A DNA stretch of 64,000 bases, taken from positions 1 to 64,000 of the forward strand of contig NZ_JAUZQF010000032.1 of assembly GCF_030718205.1 (NCBI RefSeq), in the 5' to 3' direction. This document shows, piece after piece, positions 42,336 through 50,147 of the stretch. Source of the DNA: Nonomuraea turcica. GTDB lineage: Bacteria > Actinomycetota > Actinomycetes > Streptosporangiales > Streptosporangiaceae. Position 1 is the first letter of the stretch; each line of letters starts with the position of its first letter. The position numbers were made by a program, and so were the translations under genes. Under the pieces are notes generated by a model. It made no database searches, was not told the DNA's origin, and was given only the letters and a program-made list of their open reading frames with translations.

Positions 42336-44855
42336 TCAGGGCGTCAGCCTGAGGGTGTGCGCGGCGGCCTTCTTGACCGACTCCGGTGTGGAGCTCATCG
42401 GCAGCAGGTCGCCCCTGGCCCACACCTCCGCCTGGTCCCAGTAGTTGTCGTGGAAGGCATGCCCGGAAGCGCCCGTCAGGTTGATCCATTGGGAGGCGTC
42501 CAGGTCGGACAGATCGACGATCATGCGCATCGACGGCACGGCGCTGACCGTGTAGTCCCTCTGAACGTTCCAACCCGTGGCGTTCAGCGCGTCCTTGCTC
42601 CCCGCCACGGCGAACGGGCCGCGGTTGAACAGCCACTCGACCGGCGCGATCCCCGAGGTCCCCAGCGAGCCGTTGACCAGCTCCAGCTGGTGCAGGTCGC
42701 CCCACCGCCACGCGCCGGCGTCCGTCCCGAGCCGTTCCGACAGCTCGTGGTAGGCCGACGCCATTGCCTGCCGCAGGATGTCGTCACGCTTCTCCGTATG
42801 GTTCTTCGTGGTCACGTCATCCCAGAAGGGGTCGTCCGGGAGTTGGAGCAGGCGCCTGATCACCTCGTACCAGCGGTCGCCTCCGGCCGGCCTGGCCCCC
42901 TCCGGCAGCTCGTCGTTGAACGTCAGCACGAGCAGCTGCCGCCAGACCGCGTTGAAGAACGCGGCGGGTGCGGAATCGGCGCTCTGCGTGCCGTCCCACG
43001 CCTTCAGCAGCTCCCTGGCCTGAGCGCTCGGGCCCGCCAGGTCCACCTCCATCAGCGCCGGCACCAGCGTGTCCGCGAAGCCGTTGTGGGTGTCCTGCTG
43101 GATCCGGGACATGGTCGCCGCGTCGACCTTGCCCTTCTCGATCGCGTCCTTGACGAGGTCGCGGATACGCTCGGAGCGGTAGCCGTGCGCCCAGTCCGCG
43201 GTCAGCAGCGGCCGGTAGCGCCTGGGGTCGATGACCGCGTTGTTCGCCGTCACGATGAAACCGTCCGCCGGGTCCTCCACTGACGGCAGCTGGTCGTACG
43301 GGATGGGCGCCGCCCTCCAGTCGTACTCGCCCGTCCACCCGGGGACGGGCCAGGTGCCGTCGCCTTTCTGGCGTACGGGGATACGCCCGGGCGCCTGGTA
43401 GCCGATCTTGCCCGTGGTGTCGGCGTACACCAGGTTCTGCGCGGGCACGTCGAACAGCGCCGCCGCGGCCTTGAACTCCTGCCAGTCGGCGGCCTTGTCC
43501 AACGCGAAGATCGCGTCGGCGCTTTTGCCAGGGGTCAGCGCCGTCCACTGCAGCGCGACCGCGTTCGCCTCGCCGGTGGGCTTGGCGTCACCGATCACCT
43601 CGTTGATCAGCGGGCCGTGCACGGTGCTCCGCACGGTGATCGTGACGGGGGAGCCGCCGGCCACCTTGATCTGCTCCTGCCTGGTTTCCAGCTTCAGCTG
43701 CTCGCCCTTGTGCAGGTACGTGTCGCCGTCCACCTTCTCCAGGAACAGGTCGGCCACGTCGGGACCCAGGTTCGTGAAACCCCACGCGATCTTGTCCGTG
43801 TGCCCGATGATCACGCCGGGAACGCCGGAGAAGGTGAACCCCGTGACGTCGAACGGGCACTCCTCGGAGACCTTCCTGCAGTGCAGCCCCGCCTGGTACC
43901 AGACGGACGGCATCTGCGGGGACAGGTGCGGGTCGTTGGCCAGCAGCGGCTTGCCACTGGCGGTGTGCGCGCCGGAGATCACCCACGAGTTCGACCCGAC
44001 ACCCTCGCGGTCCTCGGTGCCCATCGTGCTCGGCACGGCGTCCATCGTCGCGGCCGCCTGGGTCAGCGCGCCGACGCCGGCGCGCAGCCGCGGCTCGGCT
44101 CGCTGGTTGAAGCGGTCCTCATCGATGGTGCCCTCGGTGACGATCGGGGAGTGGCGGTCGTACGGGTAGCCGGGGTAGAGCTGCTCGACCCGCTCCCTGG
44201 GCAGCGTGGCGGCGATCAGCGCCCGGTCGATCTCGTCCTCCATGTTGGAGCGCAGGTCCCAGGCCATGGCCTTCAGCCAGGAGAGGGAGTCGACCGCGGT
44301 CCACGGCTCCGGCTGGTAGGCGCTGTTCTGGAGCTTCAGAACGGAGTATTCGAGGCTGCGATCAGAGGCGTTGGGGTTGGCGCTGAGCCAGGCGTTCACA
44401 CCCTTGGCGTACGCGTTGAGGTAGTCCTGGGTCGGCTTGGCCAGCTCGGGCAGCTCCTGTTCGGCGACCCTGCGCCAGCCCATGGTCCTGAGCGCCTTGT
44501 CCGTGCCGAGGGTGGACGCGCCGAAGAGCTCCGAGAGGCGGCCCGCGGTCATATGGCGGCGGAAGTCCATCTCGTAGAAGCGGTCCTGGGCGTGGACGAA
44601 CCCTTGGGCCATGAAGAGGTCGGCGGCGCTGCCGGCGTAGATATGGGGGACTCCCCATTTATCGCGAGAAATCTCTACATCGTCGGATAACCCGGGTAGT
44701 CGCAACGATCCATCCACCTGCGGGAACGACTTCCGCACGGTGTAGACGACGACCCCTGCCAGCACGAGGGCCAGGGCGAGAAGAACGGTCAACACCCGAG
44801 CGAACCACCGCAACGGCCGCGGCATCCACGCATAGGGCCTCACCGGCACCTCCAT
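42336..44855 (-). CDS. Penicillin acylase family amidase (Ntn hydrolase)
   Basis: An 839-residue precursor of a two-subunit N-terminal-nucleophile amidase. A signal/anchor (RVLTVLLALALVLAGVVVYTV) is followed by the alpha chain (WGVPHIYAGSAADLFMAQGF, DRFYEMDFRRHMTAGRLSEL). The autocleavage site is GVG-SNSW, with nucleophile S288. The beta chain includes ASGKPLLANDPHLSPQMPSV, the oxyanion asparagine region FIVTANNAVIDP and family C-terminal blocks. Such enzymes hydrolyse acyl amides, including acyl-homoserine lactones or beta-lactams. The substrate here is not inferable. It is a single-gene unit. Confidence 0.93.
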   Translation of the reverse strand: MEVPVRPYAWMPRPLRWFARVLTVLLALALVLAGVVVYTVRKSFPQVDGSLRLPGLSDDVEISRDKWGVPHIYAGSAADLFMAQGFVHAQDRFYEMDFRRHMTAGRLSELFGASTLGTDKALRTMGWRRVAEQELPELAKPTQDYLNAYAKGVNAWLSANPNASDRSLEYSVLKLQNSAYQPEPWTAVDSLSWLKAMAWDLRSNMEDEIDRALIAATLPRERVEQLYPGYPYDRHSPIVTEGTIDEDRFNQRAEPRLRAGVGALTQAAATMDAVPSTMGTEDREGVGSNSWVISGAHTASGKPLLANDPHLSPQMPSVWYQAGLHCRKVSEECPFDVTGFTFSGVPGVIIGHTDKIAWGFTNLGPDVADLFLEKVDGDTYLHKGEQLKLETRQEQIKVAGGSPVTITVRSTVHGPLINEVIGDAKPTGEANAVALQWTALTPGKSADAIFALDKAADWQEFKAAAALFDVPAQNLVYADTTGKIGYQAPGRIPVRQKGDGTWPVPGWTGEYDWRAAPIPYDQLPSVEDPADGFIVTANNAVIDPRRYRPLLTADWAHGYRSERIRDLVKDAIEKGKVDAATMSRIQQDTHNGFADTLVPALMEVDLAGPSAQARELLKAWDGTQSADSAPAAFFNAVWRQLLVLTFNDELPEGARPAGGDRWYEVIRRLLQLPDDPFWDDVTTKNHTEKRDDILRQAMASAYHELSERLGTDAGAWRWGDLHQLELVNGSLGTSGIAPVEWLFNRGPFAVAGSKDALNATGWNVQRDYTVSAVPSMRMIVDLSDLDASQWINLTGASGHAFHDNYWDQAEVWARGDLLPMSSTPESVKKAAAHTLRLTP

Positions 44856-45040
44856 CTTGCCGAAACTGGCACTAAGTCTGACAGCCCGCGATCACTGCTC
44901 CAGCCGACTTCACGGGCCTTCGCAGGCGACTTTGAGGTGGCGGTCACAGGAGGCTGCCGAGGTCTCACCCGCCGTAGACGGTTGGGGTCATGAACAGCCC
45001 GGCGGCGCACGGTGATGCGGCGAGCGGCGGTAAGGGTGGG

Positions 45041-46396
45041 TCAGGTCCAGGTTTGGCCGTCGGGGGTGTCAGAGACGCGGACCCCCAGAGCGGACAGTTC
45101 GTCCCGGAGGCGATCAGCCTCCTTCCAGTCCATCGCCTCGCGCGCCCGGGCCCTCGCCTCCAGGAGTTCCCCCGCCCCCGGGGGCAGCACGCGCACCTTG
45201 CCGATGTCCGTGGACAGATCCAGCCCGAGCACCTGGTCCAGGTGCAGAAATGATTCGAACTTGGCCCCCGGGGCCACCGACTCGTCCCGCTCCAGCTCCC
45301 GCAGCACCCGCAAGGCCTCGGGCGTGTCCAGGTCGTCGGCGAAGGCGGCCTCCACCCGCTCCACGTACGTGGACGCCATCGGCGCGCTGGGCGACTCGGC
45401 CCACTCGGCCACGCGCGTCCGCCACCGCCGCACCGTGCGATCGGCCGCTCGCAGCGTGTCCCACGTCAGGTTCATCTGCTGCCGGTAGCGGTGCTCCATG
45501 AACGCCATCCGCACGGCGAGCGGATCGAGCCCGGCCGCCACCACGTCGGACAGCAGCACCACGTTGCCCGTCGACTTCGCCATCTTGCGCCCGTCGAACA
45601 GCAGGTGCTCCCCGTGCACCCAGTGCCGTACGACCTCCTGCCCCGCCGCCGCGTTGGACTGGGCCCGTTCGTCCTCGTGGTGGGGGAAGCGCAGGTCGAT
45701 CCCGCCGGTGTGGAGGTCGAAGGGCGCCCCGAGGTAGCGCAGCGACATGGCCGAGCACTCGACGTGCCACCCCGGGAACCCCCGCCCCCACGGAGCCTCC
45801 CAGGTCAGCTCGCCTTCGGCGGGCTTCCACAGGGCCCAGTCGGCGTGGAAGCGCTTGCGCGGGTCGACGGTGTCCACGCGGTGGGCCGGCTTCAGTGCAT
45901 CCAGGCGATTTCCAGAAATTTCGCCGTAGGTGGGAAATGTCCGTACGTCAAAGAACACCGATCCGTCCGGCACCACATACGCGTGCTCCTTCTCGATCAG
46001 CTTGGTGATCAGCTCGATCATCAGCTCGATCGTCTCGCTCGCGCGCGGCGTATGCTCCGGCGGACGGAGGTTGAGCGCGGCGGTGTCGGACCTGAAGGCG
46101 TCCTCGTAGAAGCGCGCCAGCTCCCGCACGGAGCGCCCTTCGGCCTGCGCCTCCGCCACGACCTTGTCGACCCCGGAGTCGGTCAGGTGGCCGACGTCGG
46201 TGATGTTCTGGCAGGCCAGCACGCGCGTCCGCCGCCGCTCGAGCACCCGCCTGATCAGGTCGGACAGCAGGTAGGTGCGCAGGTTGCCCACATGCGCGTA
46301 GCGGTAGACCGTCGGCCCGCAGGTGTAGATCCGCGCCGCCCGCCCGAAGGTGAGCTCCTCGACCTGCCTGGTCCGCGTGTCGTAGATCCGCAACAT
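45041..46396 (-). CDS. Cysteinyl-tRNA synthetase, second actinobacterial type
   Basis: A 451-residue class I synthetase-like enzyme. The HIGH-type motif is YRYAHVGNLRT, after IYTCGPTVY. ITDVGHLTDSGVDKVVAEAQ identifies the second CysRS clade found beside the housekeeping copy in actinomycetes. Zinc ligands are in GWHVECSAMS and FPHHEDERAQ, and the KMSKS loop reads KMAKSTGN. A C-terminal helical region is kept. The length and presence of the C-terminal domain argue against MshC. It lies just downstream of the three-gene helicase operon on the same strand, 34 bases after it, so read-through is possible. Confidence 0.85.
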   Translation of the reverse strand: MLRIYDTRTRQVEELTFGRAARIYTCGPTVYRYAHVGNLRTYLLSDLIRRVLERRRTRVLACQNITDVGHLTDSGVDKVVAEAQAEGRSVRELARFYEDAFRSDTAALNLRPPEHTPRASETIELMIELITKLIEKEHAYVVPDGSVFFDVRTFPTYGEISGNRLDALKPAHRVDTVDPRKRFHADWALWKPAEGELTWEAPWGRGFPGWHVECSAMSLRYLGAPFDLHTGGIDLRFPHHEDERAQSNAAAGQEVVRHWVHGEHLLFDGRKMAKSTGNVVLLSDVVAAGLDPLAVRMAFMEHRYRQQMNLTWDTLRAADRTVRRWRTRVAEWAESPSAPMASTYVERVEAAFADDLDTPEALRVLRELERDESVAPGAKFESFLHLDQVLGLDLSTDIGKVRVLPPGAGELLEARARAREAMDWKEADRLRDELSALGVRVSDTPDGQTWT

Positions 46397-46430
46397 CTCC
46401 CGAGCCTAACCGACCCCGGACAGCCGCAGC

Positions 46431-48275
46431 TCACTCGCCCAGGAAGCCGAGGATGTCCCGGTCGCCGCGCTCGCGCAGCCTGCCCAGGATCTCCTCGCGA
46501 GTGGCCGTGTCGGGCAGCCCGATCCTGGCCCCGATCAGCCGCAGCCCCTCCATCTCCGAGCTGACCGGAGCGGTGTAGCCGAACAGGTAGAGCGCACGAT
46601 TGATGGGCGGCATCCCGACGGGCGCGGCAGGCAGGTAGCGGGTCAGCAACTCGCCGCCGTCCGACACGGTGAGGAAGACGTGGTCGCCCTCGCTCGCCTT
46701 GTACTCGGCCAGCACGTTCCTGATCGACCCCATGGTCGGCTGGTTGTGCCAGCTGATCACCACGTCACCGGACGGCGCCGAGGCGGTCAGCTGCCCACCG
46801 GGCGCCATGCCGAGGTAGGCCGCGAACCCCGTCGGCAGCGGCGACCCCGACCCGCGCAGGTGCTCGGCGTTGATGTCCACCCGATGCCACCAGCGCCCGT
46901 CGCGGGAGCGGAAGCTGCGGCGGGTCTCCGACACGTCCTTGCGCGGCTGGTAAGGCTCCGACTCCCCGCTCGGCGAGGTGCCCGCCACGCGGATCCAGCC
47001 CCGCTGCGTGCGCTCGAACCCGGGACCGCCCGAGTACGCCCGCACCGAGCTCTCGCTGACGTCGTACTGGGAGGTCAGGTTCGTCACGATCGTGCTCACC
47101 GACGCCTCGCCGCCGGCCCGCTCGATCTCCCTGGCGATCATCTCCCTGATCCCCAGATACTCCTCACCGCCCCACCGGGTGAGCCCGTACTTGTTCCTGT
47201 CCACCCGCATGAACCGCTCGTCGGCGGTGAGCTGGTTGCGGATCCCGACCAGGCTGTAGTCCTCGCCGATGCGCTCCTGGATCTCCTCGGGCGCCAGGGG
47301 CGCGCCCGCCACCGCCAGCACCGCCTCCGCCTTCTCGTTGATGCTGCGCGGCCACGGCACCACGTGCTGGCCGAGCACGCGCAGCTGCGGCACGGCCAGG
47401 ATCCACCGCTCGGCCACGTCCTCGCGCACGCCGAGCTGGGACACCATGGACAGGGCCTCGCCGAGCGGGTGCGGCCCGTCGGCGAACAGCTGGCGCGTCT
47501 TCTCGCGCAGCTCGTCCGCCCCGCCCGCGACGAGCCAGCCGTCGGACTGCTCAAAGCCGGTGAGCAGCGTGCGCACGAACCGCCACGCGGGCATCCCGAG
47601 CGTACGCAGCTCGGTCCCGTGCCACGGAACGGCGGCCTGCAGGTCGTCGGCGGGGACGGCGGAGCCGAGCCGGGTACGCAGCCACGCCACGTGTGCCACC
47701 AGCGCCACCGCGTCGGGCCCGGCGAGCCAGGCCTCCACGTGGTCGCGCAGGTCGCGCTCGATCTGCCTGATCCGCTCCCGCGTCACCGAGAAGCGCTGCG
47801 CCAGCTCGTCGAGCGTGGCCCGCTGCGCCGCGTACAGCCGGTCGCGGGCGATGGCCCGCTGCCGCTCGTCCAGCGCCGCGAACAGCGCGTCGATCACTTC
47901 GGGCAGCGGCCTGTCCGGCAGGGAGGGCGCGGGCACCGCGTCGGGCACGGGCTCGAGCAGGCGCTCGAACACGCCGGTGAACAGCTTCTGCACGACGTCC
48001 TTGCCCAGCGACTCCGGCGTGCGCTCGGCCTCGGCGGGATCGGAGAAGCGCACCAGCGGCAGGATGTCGCCGAGCATCAAGTGCGCCCAGCAGGCCACGG
48101 CCAGGTCGGCCAGGTGGCTCGCCACGGTCTGGGTGCCGACGATGGCGCACGCGCGGTCGAGGGGGATCGCCTGCCACCAGGCCTCGGGCAGCTGGGGCTC
48201 CTCCACGATCGGCGCGATTTGACCAGGGGAGGTCCAGCGCACAGGTGGCGCGAGGTCGCTCAGGCTGAGATTCAT
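46431..48275 (-). CDS. HTH protein of the helicase operon (paralogue B)
   Basis: A 614-residue protein of unknown function. Residues 1-110 form a domain opening MNLSLSDLAPPVRW. Residues 137-176 are a sigma-region-4-like helix-turn-helix (LDELAQRFSVTRERIRQIER). Residues 315-430 look like two winged helices of HARE-HTH type (LAPEEIQERIGEDYSLVGIR). Residues 442-614 form a beta-rich C-terminal domain (YQPRKDVSETRRSFRSRDGR to RLRERGDRDILGFLGE). Both ends match the protein encoded at 50148-52667. It is the last gene of a three-gene operon, 47 bases after the helicase gene. The start at 48275 is set by the paralogue; a longer frame to 48974 runs antisense to nothing and is implausible. Confidence 0.75.
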   Translation of the reverse strand: MNLSLSDLAPPVRWTSPGQIAPIVEEPQLPEAWWQAIPLDRACAIVGTQTVASHLADLAVACWAHLMLGDILPLVRFSDPAEAERTPESLGKDVVQKLFTGVFERLLEPVPDAVPAPSLPDRPLPEVIDALFAALDERQRAIARDRLYAAQRATLDELAQRFSVTRERIRQIERDLRDHVEAWLAGPDAVALVAHVAWLRTRLGSAVPADDLQAAVPWHGTELRTLGMPAWRFVRTLLTGFEQSDGWLVAGGADELREKTRQLFADGPHPLGEALSMVSQLGVREDVAERWILAVPQLRVLGQHVVPWPRSINEKAEAVLAVAGAPLAPEEIQERIGEDYSLVGIRNQLTADERFMRVDRNKYGLTRWGGEEYLGIREMIAREIERAGGEASVSTIVTNLTSQYDVSESSVRAYSGGPGFERTQRGWIRVAGTSPSGESEPYQPRKDVSETRRSFRSRDGRWWHRVDINAEHLRGSGSPLPTGFAAYLGMAPGGQLTASAPSGDVVISWHNQPTMGSIRNVLAEYKASEGDHVFLTVSDGGELLTRYLPAAPVGMPPINRALYLFGYTAPVSSEMEGLRLIGARIGLPDTATREEILGRLRERGDRDILGFLGE

Positions 48276-48322
48276 TGAGGTCCAACCGGCAATGGGAAGT
48301 ATCCGCAGTTCAGAGTATGTGA

Positions 48323-50143
48323 TCAGAGGGGTATAAAGGGGCTGCCTCTTCCGGAATGGGAGATATAGAGCATCGCCCGCGCACGTGTGCAGGCGACGAA
48401 CAGTATGCTCCGCTCGCGCTGCAGGGCTCGAGCCCTTGCGCCAGGTTCTTCCGGCGGCGGCTCGGGCACCACGCCCTCCGCCACGCCGATCAGCGCCACC
48501 CGCTCGAACTCCAGCCCCTTCAGATGCTGGAAGGTCGAGGCCCGCACGTCCAGGCCCGCCAGCGCCTTCCTGGCCTGCCGGACGAGCCGGGTGGTGCGGG
48601 CGCCGACGGCGATCTCGCCGGTGGGCACGCCGTCGGCCAGCCACGACTCGATCGTGGCCCGCAGCCCGGCCAGCTCCGACTCGGGCGAGTCGTACGCCCT
48701 GATCATCGGGCGTTCGCCATGGTGCATCGCGCGGTAGCCGTACATCTCGGTCGCGCCCCTGACCAGGCCGGGCGCCGGGCCGCCGCCGCGCAGCCGGACC
48801 ACGAAGGACAGCAGCTCCTGCGGCAGCCGATAGGAAACCTTCAGGGAGTGTTGCTGGGCGGGGATGCCGAGGGCGCCCAGAGCCACCCGCGTGTCGGTGA
48901 CCCGCTGGTGCGGATCGCCCACGATGAACAGGTCGTCGTGGGCGCGCGGCACCGCCGCCCGCAGCAGCCGCCACTGCGCCGGGCTGATGTCCTGCGCCTC
49001 GTCCACCACGATGTGACGGTACGGCTTGCGCTCCGGCTCCACGTCGTCCAGCAGGTCGCCGGTCGTGAGCGACAACAGCCTGAGCGCCTCGTCCGTCAGC
49101 TGGGCCAGCGACCGCGCCCCCGGGCCGACCAGCGGCGGGCGGCGGCCCTCCGCGTCGGCCACGATGCGCATGGCCAGGCGCTCGGCATTGTCCACTTCGA
49201 CCCGCTTGCGGATGATCTCGTCCTCGATCAGCTCGTCCAGCCTGGCCGACAGCTCCTCAGCGAGGCCCTGCGAGAGCGTGATGAGCAGGACGGGACCGCT
49301 GCCGTTCGCGGCCAGGTGGGCGGCGCGGTGCAGGGCGATGACGGTCTTGCCGGTGCCCGCGCCGCCGACCACCAGCACCGGATGCTCGTAGCGGGCCGCC
49401 CTGGACAGCCGGTGCTGTGCCGGATGAGGGAACGTGCACCACTCCGGCGCCCCCAGAACCCGGTCGAGCGCCACCTTGTCGGCCGCGAACGCCGCCCGGT
49501 CCGGGCTGCGCCGCAGCGCCGCGTGCAGGTCCTCGGGGTCGATCGCCCCGGTGTCGTCGTCCGAGGCGCGCCAGGCGTCCAGCTCGCGCCAGGCCTCCGC
49601 CAGCGAGCCGCCGCGCGCCAGCACGGCGAGCGGAAGGTGCTGGGTGGGCGGCAGCAGGGGTTCGAGCGCGGCCACGTCGGCCTCGGTCGTGATGAGCCGG
49701 AACAGGGGCAGGGCGTGCCCGTCCAGGCCGAGCGCCAGCAGGTCGCCGTCGCAGATCGGGGCGAACAGCCGCGACGAGCCGGCGGACCTGCGTAACGCGG
49801 GCTCCACCCGCTCCAGGGCCTCGGCGTCCCACTCCTCGACGACGCCGACCACGGGATTGACGCCGTATCTGTGGCGTTGCGCGTACGACCAGGCCTCGGG
49901 GTCGGGCAGGACCGTACGCAGCCAATAGACGTCCCGCTGGCGTACCACCACCCCGCGATGCCCCTCGGCCAGCCGCAGCGTGGCGACCCGCGGATCCCTG
50001 GCCCCCCGCACCCGCTGGGGGTGCGGGGCGCCGGCCACGTTCAGCAGGAACCGGCGCAGCGCGACCACGGCGTCCCTGCGCACTGGCTGGGCCAGTGCGC
50101 TGAGCTCCCTGGGAAACTCAGGGCCGATCGCGAGCCGCGGCAC
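48323..50143 (-). CDS. SF1 (UvrD-like) helicase with RelE/ParE-like N-terminus
   Basis: A 606-residue protein. Residues 1-97 resemble a RelE/ParE-fold module: FPRELSALAQPVRRDAVVAL, then LRLAEGHRGVVVRQRDVYWL and a closing AWSYAQRHRYGVNP like the HDxAYxWA end of such folds. A superfamily 1 helicase follows, with Walker A GGAGTGKT at 260-267, DEAQD at 381-385, DDLFIVGDPHQRV, SYRLPQELL, the GLEFERVALIGVAEG motif V and the FVACTRARAMLYISHSG motif VI. All helicase motifs look intact. Whether the N-domain keeps nuclease residues cannot be judged. It starts four bases after the stop of the upstream paralogue A, so the three proteins probably act together on DNA or RNA. Confidence 0.85.
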   Translation of the reverse strand: MPRLAIGPEFPRELSALAQPVRRDAVVALRRFLLNVAGAPHPQRVRGARDPRVATLRLAEGHRGVVVRQRDVYWLRTVLPDPEAWSYAQRHRYGVNPVVGVVEEWDAEALERVEPALRRSAGSSRLFAPICDGDLLALGLDGHALPLFRLITTEADVAALEPLLPPTQHLPLAVLARGGSLAEAWRELDAWRASDDDTGAIDPEDLHAALRRSPDRAAFAADKVALDRVLGAPEWCTFPHPAQHRLSRAARYEHPVLVVGGAGTGKTVIALHRAAHLAANGSGPVLLITLSQGLAEELSARLDELIEDEIIRKRVEVDNAERLAMRIVADAEGRRPPLVGPGARSLAQLTDEALRLLSLTTGDLLDDVEPERKPYRHIVVDEAQDISPAQWRLLRAAVPRAHDDLFIVGDPHQRVTDTRVALGALGIPAQQHSLKVSYRLPQELLSFVVRLRGGGPAPGLVRGATEMYGYRAMHHGERPMIRAYDSPESELAGLRATIESWLADGVPTGEIAVGARTTRLVRQARKALAGLDVRASTFQHLKGLEFERVALIGVAEGVVPEPPPEEPGARARALQRERSILFVACTRARAMLYISHSGRGSPFIPL

Positions 50144-50147
50144 AGGC

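Noticed and set aside
45041..46396. MshC (mycothiol ligase) because mshB is nearby
   Set aside because: The protein has the second-type CysRS pattern (ITDVGH) and a full C-terminal region, and it is 7 kb from mshB.
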